From: Desulfobacterales bacterium
GTDB lineage: Bacteria > Desulfobacterota > Syntrophobacteria > B119-G9
Length of the DNA: 5,028 nt
Direction: 5' to 3'
NCBI GenBank assembly: GCA_026992215.1
Contig: JALXAI010000358.1
Location: forward strand, 1-5,028
In this document: positions 1 to 5,028 of the stretch, piece by piece
Position numbering within the stretch: the first letter of the stretch is position 1
Layout: the number at the start of each line of letters is the position of its first letter
The notes under the pieces: generated by a model
Databases searched by the model: none
Told to the model about the DNA's origin: nothing
The model's input: the letters and a program-made list of their open reading frames with translations, nothing else
Translations under genes and position numbers: made by a program

Positions 1-1900
1 CCCCATCCATGCCTGGCATCATGAGATCAAGTACCACCAGGTCTATCTCGTCTTTTTTCCTTTGGAACAGTTCCAGTCCCTCTCTCCCGCCAGTCGCCAG
101 GTATGTCTTGTACCCGAAAATTTCCAGGACCCCCTTTGCTATCTTAAGAATCGGCTCCTCGTCATCGATCAAAAGGATAGTTTCCGAACCTTCCATGTCG
201 AGATTTTCCTGATCCAGGGCTTTGTCGTCTTTATCCATGCTGTTAACCGGTAGGTACATCTTGAAGGTAGTTCCCACCCCCTGCTCGCTGTAACATATGA
301 TCTGTCCACCGTGGTTCCCTATTATTCCGTAGACTATCGATAACCCTAGTCCCGTCCCTTCTCCCGGTTTCTTTGTTGTAAAAAATGGTTCGTACATGTG
401 TTCCATTGTGTACTTGTCCATGCCTTCACCAGAATCGGTAACGGAAAGGTATATGTATTCTCCGGGCATGCTCAGGGCGTGGGTCTTGCAAAACGATTCA
501 TCAAGAAAGACATTCCTGGTTTCGATGGTGATGGTGCCCCCTTCCGGCATCGCGTCCCTGGCATTCAGGCAGAGATTCACGAGTACCTGCTCGATCTGGT
601 TCGGGTCCAGGTACGCGAGCTTGAGGTTATCATCGAGTAAAAGTTCTATACTGACCGTCTTGGGTAACATCCGAGCAAGCAGCCTTTTTGTTTTTCTTAT
701 CTGCTGATTAAGGTCAACCTGCCTGTACTCCGCGTCTATTTTTCTGCTGAAGGTCAGGAGCTGTCTTGTAAGGGTCCTGGCTTTTTGAGCAGCGGATTCT
801 ATCTCTTTCATCTTTTCGTATTCGGGATGATCCGGTCCGGCATTGAGAAGGATAAGCTGGGTGAAGCCCAGGATTACCTGTATGAGATTGTTAAAATCGT
901 GAGCAATACCACCGGTGAGACTACCTATCGCGTGCATTTTCTGTGCGTGTCGCAGCAGTGTTTCAACCTTTTCCTTTTCCTTTTCTGCGCTTTTTCGATG
1001 AATTATCCCGGCAATAATATTTGAAACGGATACGAGAAACTTTTTCTCAACCGCGTCTTCCCCGTGATTTGGTTCAAGGATGATCGTTAAAACTCCCAGC
1101 ACTTCGTCTCCATAAATTATCGGAACACAATAGTTGTTCCAGAGAAATGTCTCGCCGGGTGGACAGAAATCCCTTCCGGACTTATGAGTACAGAACTCTG
1201 TTTTTCTCCTGCCCGCGGCCTTTCCGCAAAAGCACTTTCCCACCGGCACCCCGGTGCACTGCTTTTGAATTACCTCGGGGAAATAGTCCTTCACCTTGAT
1301 AACAAGCGTCTCTGTCTCTCTATCCAGCAGGAATATTCCTCCCTGGCCTGTTTCTGAAAGCCAGGGGATATCCAGTATCCTGCTTAATACTTTATCCAGA
1401 AGTTCTTCCAGAGGTAGGTCTTCCAGCCATATTTCGAGCAGTGAATCAAACGCGTCCAGGATATCGTATGTCCTTTTGAGAGACTCTCCCAGGGTCGATT
1501 TGTGTATGGTTTCTCCAAGCTTTATCAGGTTGCTCATTTCCGCGTTATCACTGGTTACTTTTTCTATGATCCTGACCAGGTGATCAAGCGTAAAGGGCTT
1601 TTCTATAAAAGCATCGCACCGGCTGTGAAGCGCATCGATTACAAGATCTTTGTCCGCGTAACCGGTCATCATGATAACGGGTAGACGTATTGATTTTTCC
1701 CTCAGGGATCTAAGGAGTTCCAGCCCGCTGGAACCGGGCATGTAGAAATCGGTAACAACAAGATCGAAAGCTTCTTCTTCAATGCAGGAAAGAGCATCTT
1801 CCACGCTGGATGTCCCGCGAACCTGGTAGCCCCGGCTTTTGAGCCCCAGCATGAGGCTTTCCACCTGGATTGTGTCGTCATCGACGAGTAAAATCTTCAT
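1..1900 (-). CDS. Hybrid sensor histidine kinase, receiver-GAF-HisKA-HATPase-receiver (3' end cut by window)
   Basis: Reading back from ATG at 1900-1898 gives 633 uninterrupted codons to the window edge. Residues 1-118 are a receiver: acidic pocket D7/D8/D9, phospho-acceptor D51, T79 and K101. Residues about 119-165 are helical linker, and about 165-300 form a GAF domain with a CFCG motif and clustered Cys (C215, C223, C225, C237, C246, C258, plus H239). A charged helix (about 302-320) leads to the HisKA domain with H334 in GGIAHDFNN, an HPK4/NtrB-like H-box. The ATPase follows: N-box NARDAM (446-451), DSGEGM (489-494), GEGTGLGLSI (513-522). A second receiver starts near 573 (D579/D580, phospho-acceptor D625) and is cut after MPGMDG. 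The start is secure because the first receiver strand follows the Met at once; the ribosome binding site (GAAGAG-like) is weak. I see no signal peptide or membrane segment, so it is probably cytosolic. It should autophosphorylate on H334 and pass phosphate to D625 and/or the upstream NtrC-type regulator. The ligand is unknown. Confidence 0.93.
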   Translation of the reverse strand, partial: MKILLVDDDTIQVESLMLGLKSRGYQVRGTSSVEDALSCIEEEAFDLVVTDFYMPGSSGLELLRSLREKSIRLPVIMMTGYADKDLVIDALHSRCDAFIEKPFTLDHLVRIIEKVTSDNAEMSNLIKLGETIHKSTLGESLKRTYDILDAFDSLLEIWLEDLPLEELLDKVLSRILDIPWLSETGQGGIFLLDRETETLVIKVKDYFPEVIQKQCTGVPVGKCFCGKAAGRRKTEFCTHKSGRDFCPPGETFLWNNYCVPIIYGDEVLGVLTIILEPNHGEDAVEKKFLVSVSNIIAGIIHRKSAEKEKEKVETLLRHAQKMHAIGSLTGGIAHDFNNLIQVILGFTQLILLNAGPDHPEYEKMKEIESAAQKARTLTRQLLTFSRKIDAEYRQVDLNQQIRKTKRLLARMLPKTVSIELLLDDNLKLAYLDPNQIEQVLVNLCLNARDAMPEGGTITIETRNVFLDESFCKTHALSMPGEYIYLSVTDSGEGMDKYTMEHMYEPFFTTKKPGEGTGLGLSIVYGIIGNHGGQIICYSEQGVGTTFKMYLPVNSMDKDDKALDQENLDMEGSETILLIDDEEPILKIAKGVLEIFGYKTYLATGGREGLELFQRKKDEIDLVVLDLMMPGMDG

Positions 1901-1943
1901 ATGGCGTCTCTTCTCTTGTTTATTCCGGCGATAATACCCGGGG

Positions 1944-2072
1944 TGACCTGTGGAACTTCCATGATCTGTGCCAAAAAAGAGGTATTGCAGGGATTAAGCT
2001 GACATTTATGCGATATTTTAAAGGGTTAGACGAAGCTGAGTATTTGGTGATCCGTGGGAAGCATGGGGGCAG
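1944..2072. repeat. Diverged repeat module, copy A (long form)
   Basis: On the plus strand this copy carries, in order, TGACCTG (1944-1950), CATG, GTGCCA, ATGCG, TTGGTGAT (2044-2051), GGGAA and GGGGGCAG (2065-2072). The same blocks occur in the same order at 2140-2204. This copy is about twice as long because of extra sequence between GTGCCA and TTGGTGAT. Its GTGCCA block is the -24 half of the candidate sigma-54 promoter when read on the minus strand. Homology is inferred from collinear exact blocks and could not be scored here. Confidence 0.45.
1958..1973 (-). promoter_or_regulatory. Candidate sigma-54 (-24/-12) promoter upstream of the hybrid kinase
   Basis: The minus strand reads TGGCACAGATCATGGA, against the consensus TGGCACG-N4-TTGCA. 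The -24 half TGGCAC is perfect. The -12 half is ATGGA, so the usual GC is GG and one T is missing: 9 of 12 defined positions match. A T-run precedes the -24 element. Transcription would begin near 1947, about 47 bases before the kinase ATG. The gene upstream on the same strand is a sigma-54 activator, which makes the site plausible but not proven. The imperfect -12 element is the main doubt. Confidence 0.35.
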
Positions 2073-2078
2073 AGTGGC

Positions 2079-2090
2079 GGGAGGTCTCCC
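2079..2090. repeat. 12-base near-palindrome (GGGAG-GT-CTCCC)
   Basis: The arms GGGAG and CTCCC are perfectly complementary around a two-base centre. The centre is too short for a good RNA hairpin, so a dimeric protein binding site is the better guess. It lies about 106 bases upstream of the -24 half of the candidate sigma-54 promoter, within the usual range for an enhancer site bound by an NtrC-type activator. One copy only, so support is weak. Confidence 0.25.
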
Positions 2091-2139
2091 AGTTTGGCAC
2101 GCAGAAATGATTCAATCCGCAAATAGATCCCGCTGTGTT

Positions 2140-2204
2140 TGACCTGCTTTATCACATGGTGCCATTTTGGAATGCGTCAAATTGGTGATGGGAACCGGGG
2201 GCAG
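2140..2204. repeat. Diverged repeat module, copy B (short form)
   Basis: This copy holds TGACCTG (2140-2146), CATG immediately followed by GTGCCA, ATGCG, TTGGTGAT (2182-2189), GGGAA and GGGGGCAG (2197-2204). It ends three bases from the regulator stop codon. Relative to copy A, four bases are missing between CATG and GTGCCA, four between TTGGTGAT and GGGAA, and about 50-60 in the middle. Read on the minus strand the end is TGGCAC-CATG-N8-CAGGTCA, against TGGCAC-AGAT-CATG-N9-CAGGTCA in copy A. Function unknown. Confidence 0.45.
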
Positions 2205-2207
2205 TGT

Positions 2208-3578
2208 TCACGAAACTCCGTAAGATGCCAGCTTGCGTCTCAGGGTATTCAGACCAATCTTGAGAATTCTGGCTGTCTTGGTCTTGTTATGCCCGGTATG
2301 CTCGTAAACTTTGAGAATGTGCTTTTTGATCACCTCTTCCAGGGGGACCTGTTCCGTGTTGATATCTTTTTGAATGCTTCTCGTACCGGGTTTTATTTTT
2401 CTGAGGTGCCCCGGTAGATGTGCAGTCTCTATTCTGCCCCCCTGTGCCAGATTGACAGAGAACTGTATGATTGATTTGAGTTCCCTCACATTACCCGGAT
2501 AGTTGTAATCGAGCAACACGGATACTGCTTTCTGGCTGATTTTTATCTTTTTGGAGTTGTTTGAGAATTCATTCAGAAACTTGCTTATGAGAGGAGGAAT
2601 ATCTTCTTTTCTCTCCCTTAACGGTGGGAGATTCAGCCAGGCACCGTTCAAACGGTAATACAGGTCCTTTCTGAACTTGCCCTGGAAAGTTTTCTCGGAG
2701 AGGTTTTCATTGGTGGCCGCTATGAATCGGATATTCACGCGCTTGTTCCTGTTAGTACCAAGTTTTATGAATTCACCATCCTGCAAGACTCTAAGGAGCT
2801 TTCCCTGCAGTTCATATGGCAATATGCCGATTTCGTCCAGGAAAAGAGTGCCTCCGTCAGTGTATTCCAGGTATCCCTTCCTTTCCTTCTCTGCTCCAGT
2901 AAACGCTCCCTTCGTATACCCAAAAAATTCCGCGTCAAAAAGTGTCTGGGAAAAGGAAGCCATGTTCAGTGCGGTAAAAGGAGCGTTTTTCCTGGGGCTT
3001 GCCTTGTGTATTGCTCGAGCAAGGAGTTCCTTCCCGGTGCCACTTTCACCGGTAATCAATATCGGCACGTCGCTCTGGGCGTGCAACTCTGCTTCCCTCA
3101 GCAGCTTCAACATCTCCTTTGACTCGGTGATAATTTCACTGAAGGCCTCCGGGTTTGACAGCCGCGGCGGTTCGGGAGCCTTTCTAAGAGCCAGAATATC
3201 AAGTAACCTCTTTCTTTCGAGTGCCCTGGTTATTGCTGAGTGAAGATCCTCCCTGGTTATCGGTTTCACGAGGTAGTCATATGCGCCCATTTTAAGAGAT
3301 TTAACCGCGGTACGCGCCTCGTTCAGTCCACTAACCATGATACATTCCGTGGAGGGACTTATCCTTTTAATTTCTTCGAGGAGCTCGATTCCGTTTATTT
3401 TTGGCATGGTAATATCTATTAGAGCGATATCATATTCCATGCCTTCGTTGAAACTCCTCAGAGCCCTTTCAGGATCGTCTTCCAGGGTAAGATCCGACAA
3501 ACCTGAGATGAGTAGTCCCCTTTTGACGATGTCCAGAAAATGCTTTTCATCATCGATAACGATAATTTTGTTACTCAC
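2208..3578 (-). CDS. Sigma-54-dependent response regulator, NtrC family
   Basis: The 456-residue protein has the full three-domain NtrC plan. Residues 1-122 are a receiver with D9/D10, phospho-acceptor D55, S83 and K105. Residues about 145-370 are the AAA+ module: Walker A GESGTGKE (177-184), sigma-54 contact loop GAFTGA (224-229), Walker B GGTLFLDE (242-249), RFIAATN (284-290), arginine-finger region FRKDLYYRLN (302-311), and sensor II YPGNVREL (360-367). Residues about 412-456 hold a Fis-type helix-turn-helix (KTKTARILKIGLNTLRRKL). GAFTGA is intact, so it should hydrolyse ATP to open sigma-54 promoters when phosphorylated. Start: GTG at 3578-3576, with GGAGGT seven bases upstream, and the receiver begins at once; the length is normal. 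A near-consensus sigma-70 promoter precedes it. The hybrid kinase lies 307 bases downstream on the same strand and is the likely partner. The target genes, and so the specific name, cannot be read from sequence. It is not RtcR, which carries a CARF domain in place of the receiver. Confidence 0.96.
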   Translation of the reverse strand: MSNKIIVIDDEKHFLDIVKRGLLISGLSDLTLEDDPERALRSFNEGMEYDIALIDITMPKINGIELLEEIKRISPSTECIMVSGLNEARTAVKSLKMGAYDYLVKPITREDLHSAITRALERKRLLDILALRKAPEPPRLSNPEAFSEIITESKEMLKLLREAELHAQSDVPILITGESGTGKELLARAIHKASPRKNAPFTALNMASFSQTLFDAEFFGYTKGAFTGAEKERKGYLEYTDGGTLFLDEIGILPYELQGKLLRVLQDGEFIKLGTNRNKRVNIRFIAATNENLSEKTFQGKFRKDLYYRLNGAWLNLPPLRERKEDIPPLISKFLNEFSNNSKKIKISQKAVSVLLDYNYPGNVRELKSIIQFSVNLAQGGRIETAHLPGHLRKIKPGTRSIQKDINTEQVPLEEVIKKHILKVYEHTGHNKTKTARILKIGLNTLRRKLASYGVS

Positions 3579-3585
3579 CTGTGTG

Positions 3586-3591
3586 ACCTCC
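3586..3591 (-). promoter_or_regulatory. Strong ribosome binding site fixing the GTG start of the NtrC-type gene
   Basis: The minus strand reads GGAGGT, a full anti-16S match, followed by seven bases and then GTG at 3578-3576. It supports GTG as the start, and no in-frame ATG competes with it at the receiver's first strand. Confidence 0.85.
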
Positions 3592-3624
3592 GTGCATTGG
3601 AGTACGGTATCGACATCTTTAAAA

Positions 3625-3653
3625 ATAATATATTAGAGAAATAGCCGTGTCAA
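3625..3653 (-). promoter_or_regulatory. Sigma-70 promoter for the NtrC-type regulator
   Basis: On the minus strand a perfect -35 TTGACA (3653-3648) is followed by exactly 17 bases and a -10 TATTAT (3630-3625), a 5/6 match to TATAAT. Transcription would start near 3618, giving an untranslated leader of about 40 bases that contains the GGAGGT site. The regulator gene is therefore probably expressed by housekeeping polymerase, with its activity controlled by phosphorylation. The -35 element overlaps the most upstream possible start codon of the divergent cobS gene. Confidence 0.72.
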
Positions 3654-3672
3654 AAGAAGATAAATCGGGTAT

Positions 3673-3678
3673 TATACT
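3673..3678 (+). promoter_or_regulatory. Possible -10 element for cobS
   Basis: TATACT matches TATAAT at 5 of 6 positions and sits about 45 bases before the preferred cobS ATG, so an mRNA could start near 3685. The expected -35 position (3650-3655, TCAAAA) is poor, so this is only a candidate. If used, it excludes the GTG at 3647 as the translation start. Confidence 0.3.
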
Positions 3679-3721
3679 GCAAACAGTGCCCAGGTCGAAT
3701 GTTGGCTATTTTTATGCAAAA

Positions 3722-4504
3722 ATGAAGTGGATTGGAATTGATAAGGTGAAAAAAACATCCGGCGTATTTCTTACTTTTCCCCTCGCTGTTCGATTGCTGA
3801 CCATTTTCAGTATTCCCTCGAAAACCAGGGTTGATGAAGAATCTGTGGCGGGATCAATGGCATGGTTCCCGGTGGTTGGTTTTATTATCGGCCTTCTGCT
3901 GGCGGGGCTCTGGCTTCTTCTGGGAGTCCGTTTCCCTCCGTTTTTAACATCTCTCGTTGTTGTGAGTTTCCTTGCAATCATAACCAGGGGACTGCACCTT
4001 GACGGGTTGAGTGATACAATTGACGGGCTAGGGGGAGGCTATACCAGAGAAAGACGACTGGAAATCATGAAGGACAGCCACGTAGGAGCCTTCGGAGTGA
4101 TAGCCATCGTTTTTGCCATTTTGTTTAAGACTTTCGCGATTTACGGGTTGCCTGAAAGAACGAGGATGGAGGCGTTGATACTTTTCCCGGTATTGAGTCG
4201 TTTTGCCATGGTACTTGTTGCCTGGAAGAGCCGGTATGCCAGAAGGGAAGGGGGACTGGGCAGAAACTACGTTGAATACCTTGATGGGAAAACCCTTGTG
4301 TTTGCACTGGTTTCAACGATCGCAATCGCTGGTTTCCTGCTTTTCCCCACGGGATTCATCGTACTGGTTATCGTGATTGCCGCATCACTTGGCATGTCGG
4401 CATTTTTCAGGATCACTCTCGGTGGCGTGACAGGTGACGTGCTGGGTGCCGTAAATGAACTATCCGAAATTCTCGGCCTTCTGCTGCTCGTACTTATGAC
4501 CTGA
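3722..4504 (+). CDS. cobS: Adenosylcobinamide-GDP ribazoletransferase (cobalamin synthase) CobS
   Basis: CobS joins adenosylcobinamide-GDP to alpha-ribazole (or its 5'-phosphate), releasing GMP, in late assembly of cobalamin's nucleotide loop, and is an integral inner-membrane enzyme. Counting from ATG 3722 (260 residues, close to the usual 240-260), the family signature RGLHLDGLSDTIDG lies at 89-102, followed by RERRLEIMKDSHVG (109-122). The C-terminal LGGVTGDVLGAVNELSE motif is also typical. Hydrophobic segments lie near 50-69, 75-88, 123-140, 195-225 and the last 20 residues. The same frame is open further up, to GTG 3647 (285 residues) with a GTG at 3746 (252 residues). I prefer ATG 3722 because the 3647 extension is not like CobS and overlaps the regulator's -35 box. 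None of the three has a good ribosome binding site, so the start is uncertain. It is divergent from the regulator and convergent with rtcB. No other cobalamin gene and no room for a B12 riboswitch are visible. Confidence 0.95.
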   Translation: MKWIGIDKVKKTSGVFLTFPLAVRLLTIFSIPSKTRVDEESVAGSMAWFPVVGFIIGLLLAGLWLLLGVRFPPFLTSLVVVSFLAIITRGLHLDGLSDTIDGLGGGYTRERRLEIMKDSHVGAFGVIAIVFAILFKTFAIYGLPERTRMEALILFPVLSRFAMVLVAWKSRYARREGGLGRNYVEYLDGKTLVFALVSTIAIAGFLLFPTGFIVLVIVIAASLGMSAFFRITLGGVTGDVLGAVNELSEILGLLLLVLMT

Positions 4505-4514
4505 TATAGCAGCG

Positions 4515-4532
4515 CCGCAACCAAATTTGCGG
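4515..4532 (+). terminator. Weak terminator-like hairpin after cobS
   Basis: CCGCAA (4515-4520) pairs with TTGCGG (4527-4532) around a six-base loop, 10 bases after the cobS stop. The sequence that follows, TAAAAATTTG, is not a proper T-run, so intrinsic termination would be weak. A second CCGCAAA at 4551-4557 can pair with the same TTTGCGG instead. In a convergent gap of 84 bases this is the only candidate for ending either transcript. Confidence 0.3.
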
Positions 4533-4588
4533 TAAAAATTTGTCTTAGAACCGCAAAGACTCCTCCGGTGAATATTGCCGGCACGCTC

Positions 4589-5028
4589 TTAGCCCTTGAT
4601 GACGCCGAGCGGACGCAGCCTCGCAACCTTCTTGCCGATCCCGGATGCGTGTACTATGTTTACAACTCTGCTTACGTCCTTGTACGCTTCGGAACATTCT
4701 TCTTTAAGGGTTCGTTTACCGGCACTTTTCACATATATACCCCTGTCGGCAAGCTCCCGTTCAATAGCCCTGCCCTTGGTAGCCTTGACAGCCTGGTGCC
4801 TGCTTAACACCCTGCCGGCGCCGTGACAGGAGCTTCCGAAGGTCTCCTTCATGCCCTGATCGGTACCCACCAGTACGTATGAATACCTGCCCATGTCCCC
4901 CGGAATCAACACCGGCTGCCCCACCTGCCTGTAGTCTTCCGGTATCTGGGAATGTCCGGGAGGAAATGCCCGGGTTGCTCCTTTCCTGTGTACGCACACC
5001 TTAACCTTTTCCCCCTCATATTCGTGAA
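4589..5028 (-). CDS. rtcB: RNA-splicing ligase RtcB, C-terminal part (5' end cut by window)
   Basis: The minus frame enters from the right edge and gives 145 residues before TAA at 4591-4589. RtcB ligases are about 400-480 residues, so this is roughly the last third. RtcB joins 2',3'-cyclic-phosphate (or 3'-phosphate) RNA ends to 5'-OH ends using GTP and Mn2+, in tRNA splicing or RNA repair. Visible family motifs in order: VCVHRKGATRAFPPGH, VGQPVLIPGDMG, SYVLVGT, ETFGSSCHGAGR, and the terminal KKVARLRPLGVIKG. The His of CHGAGR (fragment residue 68, codon 4825-4823) aligns with the His that carries GMP in characterised enzymes. The penultimate Lys matches the terminal Lys that contacts the guanine, so the guanylylation site looks intact. 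The Mn2+ ligands nearer the N-terminus are outside the window. It converges on cobS with an 84-base gap. Its promoter, and any archease or RtcA partner, is not visible. Confidence 0.96.
   Translation of the reverse strand, partial: HEYEGEKVKVCVHRKGATRAFPPGHSQIPEDYRQVGQPVLIPGDMGRYSYVLVGTDQGMKETFGSSCHGAGRVLSRHQAVKATKGRAIERELADRGIYVKSAGKRTLKEECSEAYKDVSRVVNIVHASGIGKKVARLRPLGVIKG

Larger units (their letters stand above)
1901..2207. other. 307-base spacer between regulator and kinase genes
   Basis: No convincing gene lies here. The stretch separates the stop of the NtrC-type regulator from the start of the kinase on the same strand, which is long for an operon gap. It contains two diverged copies of a block motif, three TGGCAC hexamers (two on the minus strand, one on the plus), a 12-base near-palindrome at 2079-2090, and no clear terminator after the regulator. 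A plus-strand frame is open across 1901-2142, with an internal ATG at 2008, but it lacks a ribosome binding site and any family I recognise. The layout suggests a regulatory region, or a decayed or dispersed repeat, rather than coding DNA. Confidence 0.6.

Noticed and set aside
2095..2110. Plus-strand TGGCACG as a sigma-54 promoter
   Set aside because: The -24 half is good, but the -12 position reads AATGA with no GC pair, and no plus-strand gene follows before the antisense of the regulator.
2149..2164. Minus-strand TGGCAC in repeat copy B as a sigma-54 promoter
   Set aside because: The spacing places GATAA where TTGCA is expected, so no -12 element exists. The hexamer is better treated as one block of the repeat.
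2677..3243. 188-codon plus-strand open frame
   Set aside because: It lies entirely opposite the AAA+ domain of the NtrC-type gene, whose frame carries every expected motif. The plus frame is rich in Ser/Phe runs typical of a shadow and has no recognisable domain.
3579..3721. Cobalamin riboswitch before cobS
   Set aside because: The region is too short for the roughly 200-base aptamer, shows no B12-box-like sequence, and is occupied by the divergent regulator promoter.
4267..4626. 119-codon minus-strand open frame spanning the end of cobS and the rtcB stop
   Set aside because: It is antisense to the conserved CobS C-terminus and overlaps the rtcB end in another frame. Its Ser/Thr-rich composition matches no family.
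2208..5028. Idea that the sigma-54 activator is RtcR controlling rtcB
   Set aside because: RtcR has an N-terminal CARF-type ligand domain. This protein has a canonical receiver with D55 and K105. In addition cobS lies between the two genes in the opposite orientation.
1..5028. CRISPR array, tRNA or rRNA genes, insertion sequence ends
   Set aside because: I saw no regularly spaced repeats, no tRNA-like cloverleaf with a T-loop motif, no rRNA segments, and no transposase or terminal inverted repeats.

Overview
The window comes from a bacterial chromosome of middling GC content. It holds four protein genes and one unusual 307-base spacer. The signs are of a free-living, probably Gram-negative environmental bacterium: an NtrC-type sigma-54 activator, a complex hybrid histidine kinase of a type common in Deltaproteobacteria-like and related lineages, a cobalamin synthase, and an RtcB RNA ligase. 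No sequence here fixes the phylum, so I do not name one.

Layout. (1) Positions 1-1900, minus strand: a hybrid sensor histidine kinase read from its start codon, ordered receiver - Cys-rich GAF - HisKA - HATPase - second receiver. Its 3' end is cut by the window edge just after the phospho-acceptor Asp of the second receiver. (2) Positions 1901-2207: a spacer with no convincing gene. It holds two diverged copies of a multi-block motif, a candidate sigma-54 promoter facing the kinase, and a short palindrome. (3) Positions 2208-3578, minus strand: a complete NtrC-family response regulator (receiver, AAA+ with GAFTGA, Fis-type helix-turn-helix), starting at GTG behind a strong ribosome binding site and a near-consensus sigma-70 promoter. 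(4) Positions 3579-3721: a divergent intergenic region carrying that promoter and probably the one for the next gene. (5) Positions 3722-4504, plus strand: cobS, adenosylcobinamide-GDP ribazoletransferase. (6) Positions 4505-4588: a short convergent gap with overlapping inverted repeats. (7) Positions 4589-5028, minus strand: the C-terminal part of rtcB, cut by the right edge.

How the genes relate. The NtrC-type regulator and the hybrid kinase lie in tandem on one strand and probably form a signalling pair. The kinase has no visible membrane segment, so it should sense a cytosolic cue through its receiver and GAF domains. The regulator should act on sigma-54 promoters, possibly including one just upstream of the kinase. 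The regulator has an ordinary receiver rather than the CARF domain of RtcR, so it should not be taken for the known rtcB activator despite lying close to rtcB. cobS has no other cobalamin gene beside it and no visible B12 riboswitch. The least ordinary items are the duplicated spacer module and the Cys-rich GAF domain.
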